Shown here: piece by piece, positions 45,107 through 55,700 of the stretch
Position numbering within the stretch: the stretch's first letter is position 1
How the letters are laid out: each line of letters starts with the position of its first letter
Source of the DNA: Verrucomicrobiota bacterium
Lineage (GTDB): Bacteria > Verrucomicrobiota > Verrucomicrobiia > JADLBR01
Direction of reading: 5' to 3'
DNA: 64,000 nt
Assembly (NCBI GenBank): GCA_029560585.1
Contig: JAKQKQ010000049.1
Location: forward strand, 1-64,000
Program-made: the position numbers and the translations under genes
Notes under the pieces: model-generated
Told to the model about the DNA's origin: nothing
Databases searched by the model: none
The model's input: the letters and a program-made list of their open reading frames with translations, nothing else

Positions 45107-45466
45107 TTACAAGAGCATGAGGTATAAGGGGAATAGCACGACACCAAACGGGTCGACGACGGAGACGGTATATCCTGCCTCGGAAATTGCCTCCGCGATC
45201 GAGTAGGCCGCCAATCGTGCGTCATTGACGTTATAGAAGATAATTTTGCTGTATCGATCAGCATATCCCCAACTGGCCCCAAATTTGTCAGAAATCAAAA
45301 GTCTCCATTCATGGCGTGACACTTGGGAGATCGTAATGCCGTATTCGTTTCGCGATACACCACGCCCAGAAGGATCGACATTTCTGAGCGGGCTTCCTTC
45401 CGCATATGAATAGACCCAACGGCTGGACGGCCGACGGGCGGTGCCCTCAAACGGATCCCGGCTCAA
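45107..45466 (-). pseudogene. RHS tip module separated from its core by a frameshift
   Basis: The frame opens at a TTG with SRDPFEGTARRPSSRWVYSY and AEGSPLRNVDPSGRGVS, which is the end of an RHS core (SRDP, DPSG). The tip after it is about 80 residues: ISQVSRHEWRLLISDKFGAS, then IIFYNVNDARLAAYSIAEAI and a hydrophobic end VVLFPLYLMLL. It continues the preceding orphan core in a different frame, overlapping it by four bases. One missing G near 45474 would restore the fusion (TCGGGCGCTTC in place of TCGGGGCGCTTC). Without ribosomal slippage or a sequencing error the toxin tip is cut off from its core. Confidence 0.65.
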
Positions 45467-46455
45467 GAAGCGCCCGAGTCCGGGGCGAGGTACCTTGCCC
45501 GGAGGTAGTAGAACCCGGTTTCCGGGTCAAGGCGCTGGCCGGTGTAGAGGTGGGGGTTGGGCGTGGTGCAGGTCTGGGTCAGGAGGTTGCCGTAGGCATC
45601 GAAGGCGTAGGTGTCGGTGACGGAACCCGCGACACCGCTCAGGGCGCGGGTGGTGCCGAGGTGGTCGGCGTGGTACCAGTGGAGGGTTCCGCCGCGGGAT
45701 TGCGCGATGAGGCCCAGGCCATGGACGTAGGAGGCGGCGATGGAACCGCCGGGGGCGTATTCCTCGACGACCTCGGCGTAGGGTTGGACTTGATCGATCA
45801 GAAATCGGGTCTCGGTGCCATCGACGGCCTTGGAGACACGGATGCCGTCGGCATCGTACTGGAATTGGACCACGGATGACGCGGATGACGCGGAGCGGAG
45901 GTGGTCCAGGGCGTTCCAGCCGTAGGTGGCCGCGGTTTCGCCGTTTATCGTCTTGGAGTTTAGCCGACCCGCATCGTCCCAGGCGTAGACGGCGCTTGTC
46001 GAGCCACTCGTTTCCGTTAACAACCGGTCGTTCGAATCGTAGGCGCAGTCGGTTTGCCGTGTTCCGTTTTCGGTTTTCCACAGGCGGTTGCCGACCGGAT
46101 CGAAGGCATAGTCGATGGCGAGGTCTCCATTGACGGGATCGGCGATGCTCTCTTCGGTCAATCGGTCCAGGGCGTCGTAGGTGTACTGGGCCTTACGGCC
46201 CCCGAATTCCTCGATGGCGGTCGGGTTCCCGACGGCGTCCATGGTGTAGCGGAGTGAGGCAAACACGCCCGAATTGTTCCTGTGTGCAATGTAAGCGATC
46301 CGATTCAGCGGATCAAATTCTCGAAAGGTGTTTGCGCCGTTGGGGAGCGCGGTGTTCGTGGGGTTCCCAGCCGGATCATATGCGCATCGGGTTACCCCAC
46401 CCTGCGGGTCGATCACGGTTTCGAGCCGATTGAGGGGGTCGTTGATGATTCGCAA
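45463..46455 (-). pseudogene. Orphan RHS core fragment, frameshifted at its end
   Basis: A 330-residue piece that matches the last part of the giant RHS protein over about 280 residues, for instance TYDALDRLTEESIADPVNGD, YAWDDAGRLNSKTINGET, SKAVDGTETRFLIDQVQPYA and GYFYLRAR-type FYYLRARYLAPDSG. It starts without a methionine: its frame runs upstream into the end of the DUF4288 gene, and the first possible start is TTG at 46455. At the conserved core end SGRFLSRDP it stops as SGAS because of a one-base loss. It is thus a displaced core cassette, as found downstream of full RHS genes, and probably not translated on its own. Confidence 0.75.
45872..45895. repeat. Short-word repeat ACGGATGACGCGGATGACGCGGAG
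   Basis: Two and a half copies of GGATGACGC inside the orphan RHS core, coding SASSASS. The matching place in the giant RHS gene codes SPSSAV and lacks the repeat, so it is an in-frame insertion. Confidence 0.4.
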
Positions 46456-46468
46456 CCGGTTCGGGAAT

Positions 46469-46786
46469 TCATGAATGATCCGGAAAAGGAATTCTCATAC
46501 TTAGCACGTCGGCCTCCTTAAGACCACGATTGAAAATCCGCACTCCTGATTTTAGTTCATGGCTCTCGATTGGATATATCTTCTCGATGCTGTCAAATGT
46601 CCATGCTACGCGCTTGCCCGTCCCTCCGATATACTCGTGTTCCGAATCCTTTCCGATTTCCAGCGCGATCCTGTAAGCGTCCTGCTCGGATGTTGCGTCA
46701 ACCATATAAATGCTCTCGTCCCAGATCGGGCACTGTGATGCGCCTTCAACTACGGCTTTCACCAAAATGGCCACGGAGAACCACAT
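46469..46786 (-). CDS. DUF4288 protein, probable RHS immunity protein
   Basis: A 105-residue protein matching the DUF4288 pattern: WFSVAILVKAVVEG, WDESIYMVDATSEQDAYRIA, LEIGKDSEHEYIGGTG, RVAWTFDSIEKIYPIESHEL and GVRIFNRGLKEADV. DUF4288 proteins are small cytoplasmic proteins often found in toxin-immunity loci. The gene begins 6 bases after the stop of the giant RHS gene, the classic place of an immunity gene for its tip. The end of the gene runs into the start-less orphan RHS core, and the last codons share the sequence of the orphan's upstream frame, which marks a recombination joint. Direct evidence for immunity is lacking. Confidence 0.78.
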   Translation of the reverse strand: MWFSVAILVKAVVEGASQCPIWDESIYMVDATSEQDAYRIALEIGKDSEHEYIGGTGKRVAWTFDSIEKIYPIESHELKSGVRIFNRGLKEADVLSMRIPFPDHS

Positions 46787-46792
46787 GTCTTC

Positions 46793-49700
46793 TTACTTTC
46801 TATATTCAAGGTTCGTCAACAGCTTCCTGCATGTATCGCCAATTTTCCCGCTCATCGCCAGCAGGGCTCTGACCTCGATGCCGAGCGCCTCTCCTGGAAA
46901 CACGGTCCGTACGGACGCTTTCAAGAAAAGGGAAATGAATTTATCAGCAGTAAGGGTGAGGTACTCGTTTCCCCACGTATTTGGGCGCCCTGTGGGAGGG
47001 GGGATCTTCACGAAGCCGCTTGGGTCCACCCACATTATTGGATTGGCGTCCACATACAGGAAATCATGCAGCGATAGAGGGATTATGGGATTCCCGTCAT
47101 AGGGATCCCGGCTCAAGAATCGACCAATTGCGGAATCCATGTGACGCGCACGGAGGTACGTGAACCCGGTCTCAAGATCACGTTGCTCGCCGATGTATAG
47201 AAACGAGTTGATTTCGGTTCCCGACCGTGCGATAAGGGTGCCGAAGGCCTCGTAAGCGTACGTATCAGTGACATTCTTCAAGGCATTGCTGAGTGCCCGC
47301 GTATTTCCGAGGCCATCGACGTGGTAATAGTTGCGGCTGCCACCGCGGGTCTGAGAGATGAGGTCGAGGCCGTGGGTGTAGCGAGCGGTCAGGGTTCCGC
47401 CGGGGAGGTATTCCTCCAGCACCTCCTGAAACGGCCGGTTTTGGTCGATGAGGAACCGGGTTTCCGAGCCGTCGACCGTCTTGGAGACGCGGATGTTGTC
47501 GGCGTCGTAGTGGAATTGGACCGCGGAGGATGGCGACGTCACGGACTTGAGGTGGTCCAGGGCGTTCCACTGGTTGGTTGTGGGGTTTTGGCCGTCGCTG
47601 GTCTTGGACAGGAGGCGGCCGGCGTCGTCCCAGCCGTAGACGATGTTCGTTCCGGCGAGGCTCTCAGTGAGAAGGCGATCGTTGTCGTCATAGTCGTAGG
47701 TTGTGAGGCCGCTGCCGGGCTGGCCGACCACGGTTCGGGACAGGCGGTTTCCGACCGGATCGTAGAGGTAATCTGCGGTGCGGTTCCCGGTGACGGGATC
47801 GGTGATTTTCTCCTGGGTCAACCGGTCGAGGGCGTCGTACTGATATTCAAGGAAGCGGCCGGCGTGCTCCTCGACGGCCATGCGGTTGCCGTTGGCATCG
47901 AGGGTGTACCGGTGGCTGGTGATCACGCTTCCGTCTCCCTTTCGATTCTCAAGATAGAGTAGTCGGTTCAGGGGGTCAAACGTGCGGGTTTCGGCGACGC
48001 CGTTCGGGAACAGGGTCTCGATCAGGCTGCCGACAGGGTTGTATCGATATGCGGTCGTGGCGCCATCCGTGTCGACAACCGCTTCTAGCCGGTTGAGCGC
48101 ATCGAAGCTGTACGTCACGGTCCCGGAGGGTGTCGTGACGGTGAGGGCGTTCCCCGCCGCGTCATACGTGTACCCGATCTGGCGGCCATCGGGCTCGGTG
48201 CGCGACTTCAGGCGGTCTCTCTCGTCATAGGTCCACGTGATGGTGCCGCGGGGAGCCGTGAAGGTTTCGCGCTTTCCGGTGGGTGTGTAGGTGAAGCCGT
48301 GGGTGGCGCCGTCGGGGATGCGGCGCTCGGTGAGGCGGTTTCGGGGGTCGTAGGCCATGGCGATGGCTTCGCCGTTGAAGGTGATGTTGGTGATGGGGTT
48401 GCCCGCGGGGTCGTGGATTGTTTCGGAGCGCTGGCCGCGGGGCAGGACCATGGCGGTGCGGCGGCGGTTGCCATCGTATTCGTATTTCCGCTCGTGGCCA
48501 TTGGCATCGATTTCGCGAACGAGGTTGCCGACCGCATCGCGCTCGTAGGCGGTGCGCTGGCCGAGGGCGTCGATCACGGCGGTCAATTCGTTCAGGAAAC
48601 TGTATTCGAATCGGGTGTCGCGTCCCGCCGGGTCGGTGCGTTTGACGACGTTGCCCCGGCCATCGAAGGCGCGGCTCTCCCGCGTGCCGTCGGCGAAGAT
48701 CGTGGCCGTCTCGCGGCCCGCGCCGTCGAAGAGCGTCTGCGCCACGCGGCCCAGCGGATCGGTCACGGCAATCTGTCGGCCCGCCGCGTCGTGGCGGTAG
48801 GTGGTCTCATGGCCGAGGGCGTCGCGGCGCAGGATCATGCGGTTGGCCGCGTCGTACTCGAACTCGGTGCGGTTGCCGCGTGCGTCAATTTCCGCGCTCA
48901 GCCGTCCCGCCGCATCCCACTCCTTGCGTTCTGTGGGATTGTCGGCGAGCCCCGCGGGATCGGGCTCCTCGGCGAAGTCTTCGTCGGTGCCATCGGGATG
49001 GATCGTGGCGATGAGGCGGCCGAGGGCATCGCGCACGTGGCGCGTGAACCGGCCGTTTTCGTCGGCCACAGCGATGGTGTTGCCCAGATCATCGTGCCGC
49101 CGTTTGATGCGCGGATTGTCCGCGAGGTTGCCGGGAGTGTCGTCCGGGAAGATCGCCTCGATGAGGTTGCCTCGCTCATCATACCGATGCTCGGTGCGGT
49201 GCCCGCGCGGATCGATCTCGGCGGTCTTCTGTCCCGCCGCGTCATATTCGGTGCGTGTGATGCCGCCCTCGGGATCGGTTCGGGCGATCACGCGCCCCTC
49301 GGCATCGTATCCCAGGCGCGAGACGCGCCCGAGGGGATCGGTCAGGGTGACGGGGTTGCCCATGGCATCATAGGTAAACTCGTATGCGCCATTGGCGGGG
49401 TCCCGGAGCGTGACGAGATTCCCGGCGTCGTCATTTTCCAGACTAAACGCGTTGCCTTCGGGATCGGTGAGGCGCATCGGCAAACGCCTTGAGTCATACT
49501 GCGCCGAGACGGTGTTGCCTGCGCCGTCCTTGCGGAACAGCCGGTTGCCAGCAGCATCATAGGTGTTCACGGTCGTATTGCCCATGGGATCGACCTGGGT
49601 CAGCGGGAGGTTCTGCGCATTGAAGGTGCGGCGCGTAGTGTTTCCCAGGCCATCACTTTCGGTGAGTGGGTTCCCGCGGGCGTCATAGGTCCAGGTGCGG

Positions 49701-52700
49701 GTGTGGCCGAGGGGGTCGGTCGCGCTCAGGAGGTTGTTGTTGTCGTCGAAGGTGCGCCGGGTGAGGCCGTTGAGGGCGTCGAGTTCGCGAACGACGTTCC
49801 CGCGCTCGTCATAGAAATACGTCCTGGGATGGCCGAGCGGATCGGTGATGGTTTCTTGGAGAGCGGCCATATCGATGTCGATCTCGGTGGCGTTGCCCTC
49901 GGCGTCGATGACTCGCGTGATGCGGCCTTCCTCGTCATATTCGGTTCGGGTGGTCGGGCGGTTGAGCGGGTCGATGATTCGGTCGAGGTAATGGGGGTGG
50001 GTCTGTTTGTAGATGTACGTCGTCGTGTTGTCGGCGCGGTCCGTGACGCCGACGAGATCTCCGTTCGGGTCATACGCATATTGGATCGCCTTCCCGTCGG
50101 GGGTCTGGATGGCGGTGATGCGGCCGAGGGCGTCGCGGGAGAAGGTGATGGAGTCGCCGGAGGAGTGGGTGATGGCGTCGTCGGAGAAGGTGAGTGCATT
50201 GCCGTTGCGGTCGGTGACGTCGAGGAGGCCGTCGGATTCGGAGTAGCGGTACGTGCGGCCGTCGCGGGTGGTGAGGCGGTATACGGAGGGGTTGTAGGGG
50301 AGGTGGAAGAGGTAGTGGTAGACGGAGCCGTCGGGGTCGATGCTGAGTGTGGCGTCGTCGACCTCGAGGGTATCGAGGACCCCGCGGTCTGGGACGAAGC
50401 GGGGTTGCCAGGTGGTGCCGAAGAGGCCGGCGCCGGCACCCTCCGAGGTCTCCTGGAGGGTGGGGAGGAAGGTGAAGCCGACGCGGCGTCCGTCGGGATG
50501 CGTGAGGGTGACGCGGGCGCCGGTTTTGAAGGGGTTGGCGGCGAAGATGGCGGGGACGCCCTGGGCTTCGAGTGAGGATTTGGGGACCGATTCGCGGACG
50601 CGGCCCTGTCGGAACTGGAGGCGCCAGCCGTGGCCGAAGTCCTCGGAGCGGCTCGCGTCGAGGGTGTCATAGACGCGGGTGATTTGGATCGGGATGCCGG
50701 CCAGGGGGAGGTTGAGGTCGGTGATGGCGAAGGTGAAGCGTCCGGGTTTGAGTTCGCCGACGACCGAGAGGATGACCGCGGCGGCCTCGGTGCGGCCGTT
50801 GACGTCGCGGGCGATGAGGCGCAGGACGTAGGAATCGTTGGCGAGGACCGTGGGGTCGAGGGTGCCGAGGGGGCCGTTGTCGAGGTTGGCGGTGCCGCTG
50901 GCGAGGAGGCGGTAGTCGGGGTCGTGTGCGGCGACGTTGTCGAGGGAAACCAAATCCATGGGGGCGACTTCGAGGCGCCAGTATTCCAGGGCTTCGTCGC
51001 GGACGGTGCCGCGGACGGCGGTGGCGACGTCGATGACGCCGTTGGTGGGGAACTGCGCCGTCGGGAGATCGACGAAGGGGCCTTCGGAGTCCTCGGGGTC
51101 GATGACACGGATCTGGACCGAGGCGGAGCCGGTGAGCCCGGCGGCGTCGATGGCGGTGGCGACGACATCGAAGAGCCCGGGGTTGGGGAAGGTGATCTTG
51201 GCGCCGTTGAACTGGATGGGGACGGGGGTGCCGTCGAGCGCGAGGCCGAGGGATTGGATGCCGGCGTTGTCGGAGGCGTGGATGAAGAAGGAGACCGTCT
51301 CGCCCTTCTTGATGAGGTCGCTGGAGGCGGAGAGCAGAACGCGGGGGACGTCGGCATCGGCGACGACGGCCAACGTGAAGGATTGGGTGGCGGTGCCGCC
51401 GCGGCCGTCGGAGACTTCGATGGTGATGGGATGGGAGGTGCCGATTTGCGAGGGGGAGGAAGACCAGGAAAGGAGCGCCGAGCTTGGATCGCCGAGCGAC
51501 GAATCGATCTCCATGCCCTGCGGACCACTGAGGATGGTGAATGTGAGGAAGTCGCCGTCGGGGTCGTGGGCGCGGAGGGTGTAACGGTAGGCGGTGCCAC
51601 CGATGGCGGTGGCGAGGGGTTCGGAGACGAAGAAGGGAGCGTCGTTGGGGGCGACGCGGATGGTGAAGGAGAGGATAGCGGCGCCGCCGTCGGGGTCCTC
51701 GGCGACGATCGTGACGCGGTGGTCGCCTTCGGTGGTGAGAGCGGTCTGCCAGCGGAGTTCGCCGGTGACGGGGTCGATGGTCATGCCCTCGGGGGCGTCC
51801 TGGAGGCGGAAGGTGACCTCGCCCTCCTCGGGGTCGGAGGCGGTGATCGTCCAGGAGTAGAGGTCGCCTGGGTTGACCCCGAGGGGCGGGTCGCCGCCGA
51901 TGGTGGGCATCTCGTTGGGGGCAGTGGGTGAGACGAAAATTTCAAATCGCTGGGCGGTGATGCCGCCGTGGGGGTCTTGGGCGAGGAGTTCGATGGCTTG
52001 AACTCCAAGCTGGGAGCTATCCGGGGTCCAGGAAACGAGCGCCGAGCGCGGATCGCCGAGCGACGAACTCAAGGCCATGCCGGAGGGGGCGGTTAGCAAC
52101 TGGAAGGTGATGGGGTCGCCTTCGGGGTCTTGGGCTTGGATCTTGTATTGATAGAGGTGGTCGAGGGCGGCGGTGGTTGGGGGGGTGGAGGTGATGGCGG
52201 GGGGGAGGTTGGCGCCGCGGACTGTGAGGGTGAAGGATTGGGTGGCGAGGCCGCCGAGGTTGTCGAGGACGTGGAGGATTATTTCGTGGGAACCCAGGTC
52301 GTCATCGGTGGGAGTCCACGAAATGAGCGCCGAACTCACGATCATTCCCGCGGGGGCGGATTCGAGGATGTAAGAGAGCGGGTCACCGTCGGGGTCGGAG
52401 GCGAGGATGGGGCAGGAGTAGGGCTGGCGGACGATTGCGGCGGTGATGGGGACCGAGGTGATCTCGGGGTCGGCGTTGGGGTCGCCGGAGAAGACCTGGA
52501 TGGTGAAGGTTTGCTCGGCGGGGGCGCCGCGACCGTCAGAGAATCGGAGGGTGACGGGGTGAGAGCCGAGCTGGGAGCTGGTTGGGGTCCAGATGAAGGT
52601 GGGAGAGGACGACGAATAGGAAGAACTCAAGGTCATGCCGGCGGGGGACTGGAGGATCTGGAAGGACAATGGGTCGCCGTTGGGGTCGTGGACGGTGGGT

Positions 52701-55700
52701 TGGTAGGACCAGGTGTCGCCGAAGCGGACACGGGTGGATGGGGTGGATGTGATGACGGGGGGATCATTGGAGGCGTCGGCGACGACCGCCAACGTGTAGG
52801 ATTGGATGGACTCGCCGTTGTGGCCGTCGAGGGCGGTGATCTCGATGGGATGAGTGCCGATCTCGCCGGTGGTGGGCCGGAAGCGGAGGATGCCGGTGGT
52901 GGCGTCGAAGTCGAAGTCGCCGGGCGGCGGGCTGTCGAGGCGGAAGGAGATCGCGTCGCCATCGGGGTCCCGGGCGCGGAGGCGGTATTCGTAGGGGAGG
53001 TCGGCGACGGCTTGTGAGGGAGCAACGGAGAGGATCACGGGGGCATGGTTGGCGGAGCCGACGGTGAGTTGGAAGGGCTGGAGGGTGACGGCGCCGCGAG
53101 CGTCGGTGGCGCGGAGGATGATCGTGTGGGTGCCGATCTGGTCGCCCGTTGGCGACCAGATGATGGAAGATGGAAGAAGGAAGGCAGAAGATGCAGAGGA
53201 AGAACTTAGGATCATGCCTTCGGGGGCGAGGGCGAGAGTGACGGTGATGGCATCGTGGTCGGGGTCGGAGACGGCGATGTCGTAGCGGTACTGCGTGTTG
53301 GGGAGCGCGGTGGTTTGGGGGAAGGAATCGAAGACGGGGTTGCGGTTGAGGGCCTCGACGGCGGCCTCGAGAGTGAAGGATTGGGTGGCCTCGCCGCCGC
53401 GGCCGTCGATGACGCGGATGGTGACGGGGTAGGCGCCGGTCTGGTCTGGGCTTGGAGACCAGGAAATGAACGCAGAACGCGGATCGCCGAACGACGAATG
53501 CAAGGCCATGCCATCGGGGCCTTCGACGAGGAACCAGGTCAGGGGGTGGCCGTCGGGGTCTTCGGCGCGGAGTTGGTAACCGTAGTTGCGGCCAACATCG
53601 GCGAGCGTCGGGGGCTGGGAGGTGATGGCGGGGTTTTGGTTGGCGGTGCCGGCGGTGACCTCGAGCTGGAAGCGCTGGGTGGCGGAGGCGCCCTGGCCGT
53701 CGTCGGTGCGGATGGCGAAGGCGTAGGTGCCGGGGGCGGTGGGCACCCAAGCGATGTCGCCGGTGGCGGGGTCGATGGTGGCGCCGTCGGGGCCCTCGAG
53801 GAGGGCGTAGGCGAGCGGGTCGCCATCGGGATCCACCGCGCGGGCGCCGTAGCGGTAGCGCTGGCTCATGCTCACGGGGATCGAGCCGAGGAGGCGACCG
53901 GTGCCGGGATGGACGAAGAGCAACTCGAAAGAGCGTGCGTCCTCGGGCGCGGTGAGCCGGACGTCGAAGGCCGCGGTTCTGCCGGGGGTCATGCCGTAGA
54001 GTGGGCCGGTGAGGTTCTCGAAGCCGACGGTGGCGTCCGAGCAGCGCAAGTCGACCACGGCGAGCTGGCGGAGGATTTCCTCGGCCTTGATATCGACAAA
54101 GGCGCGGGTGAGGGATTGGGCCATGAGCGGGCCGCCTTGGCTCACTTGGGTGAGGTCCCAGGAGCCGCCACCGGAGGCCCATGAGAGGTCCACGTAGGTG
54201 CGCTTGACGTCATCGGAGGTGTGGCCCTCGAAGATCGGCCCGATGAAGACCCCGTTGGTCGAAGTGGTGTAGCCCCCCGCCCCGTCGGGCAGGTACGCGT
54301 TGCCGTCCGCATCCACGCCGAGGGCGCGGTTGCCGAGGGCGTCGGCAAACTCGGCGTTGACGACGCTATTGAGCGGGGCGTTGAGCGCGCGGAGCCCCTC
54401 GAGCATCACGTTGGTGGTCAGGTAGGGGCGGTAGCCGAAGAAATGGTCGTTGTCGCTGAGGAGGATGAAGTTCTTCGCGGCCTCGGGACGGAAGGCGAGG
54501 CTATTCATGGCGAGATCCAGGGCGCAGTAACCGTCCTCCTGGCCGAAGGCGGAGTAGAGATCCAGGGCGTGCTCAGAGGTCCACGCGGCAGTCTGCGCGG
54601 TGCCGAAGAAGGGCTCGAGGCGCAGGGCCTGCCCTGCCTTGGCCTCAAAGCGGTAGACGAGGGCGTCGGGCGGGGCGAAAAGGTCCCCGGCGAGCGCCTC
54701 GCCGACCGGACGCGCCGCGGCGCGGGTGTGGAGGCGGAAGGCGTAGTCCCCGGTGGCGTCTCCGCCGTAGACCAGCAGCGCGTAGGTGCCCGATTCGGGG
54801 AGCGTCATGGGACCCACGTCCGCCGAAGGGGAGGGTGAGAGCACCCCGAGCAGCGAGACTCCCTTCGGACTATACAGGTAGCACTTGATGGCCGCCGATG
54901 CCGCGACACGTCCATCGAAGTAAATCCTCTCACCCGCCCCGGCGGTGAAGTGGTAGACGTGGCGGTCGCCCGGGTTGGCTAGGGAACCGGCGATGGTCCG
55001 GTCGGTCTGGGCGGGGATGAAGGCGTCCTCGGGGAACGTCGCGCGGAAATCGTAGGAGATGGCTGCGGCGGTATTGCCGGCGATGACTAGGACGCAGGGT
55101 TCGGCACAGGGCAGGGTCGTGTCGAGGCTGACGGTGCCATACTCCGAGTCGATCTGCTTGTTGTCGGGCCCATAGAGGTTCCAATGGCCGACCGTCGAGG
55201 TGCCGGGGAGCTTGTCGATGAAGAGCCGATGACCGGCGGCGCCCTGGACGCGATAGGCGACGGCGCCGAGCCCGGGATCCAGCGTGCCGGTGGTCTCAAC
55301 ACCAGGGGTCAGGAGTGGGGCGTCGGAGAGGTCGAGGATGCGGACGGCGTAGTTGCCGGGCTGCGCGCCGGTGACCACGAGCGTATAGGCACCGGATTGC
55401 GGCAGCACGACAGGCCCGCGATCGGCGTTTGCGGCGGTCGCCCCGATGGCGGCGGATCCGTTCGGGGCGAGCAGGTAGGCTTGCAATTGGGACGAATCAG
55501 CGGTGATTCCGTCGAAGTAGACCCGGAGACCGGCCGGCGCGTGGAGGGTGTAACGATGCTCCTCGTTGGCCGCGGCAATCGCACCCGAATAAACGGTACC
55601 GAAGCCCGAGGCCGTGACGGGGACAGGGTCGGTGACCGTGGCGCGGAACCGGTAAGTGATGGGATTCGCGGAGCCATTATCGATCGCGAGCGTGTAGGTG

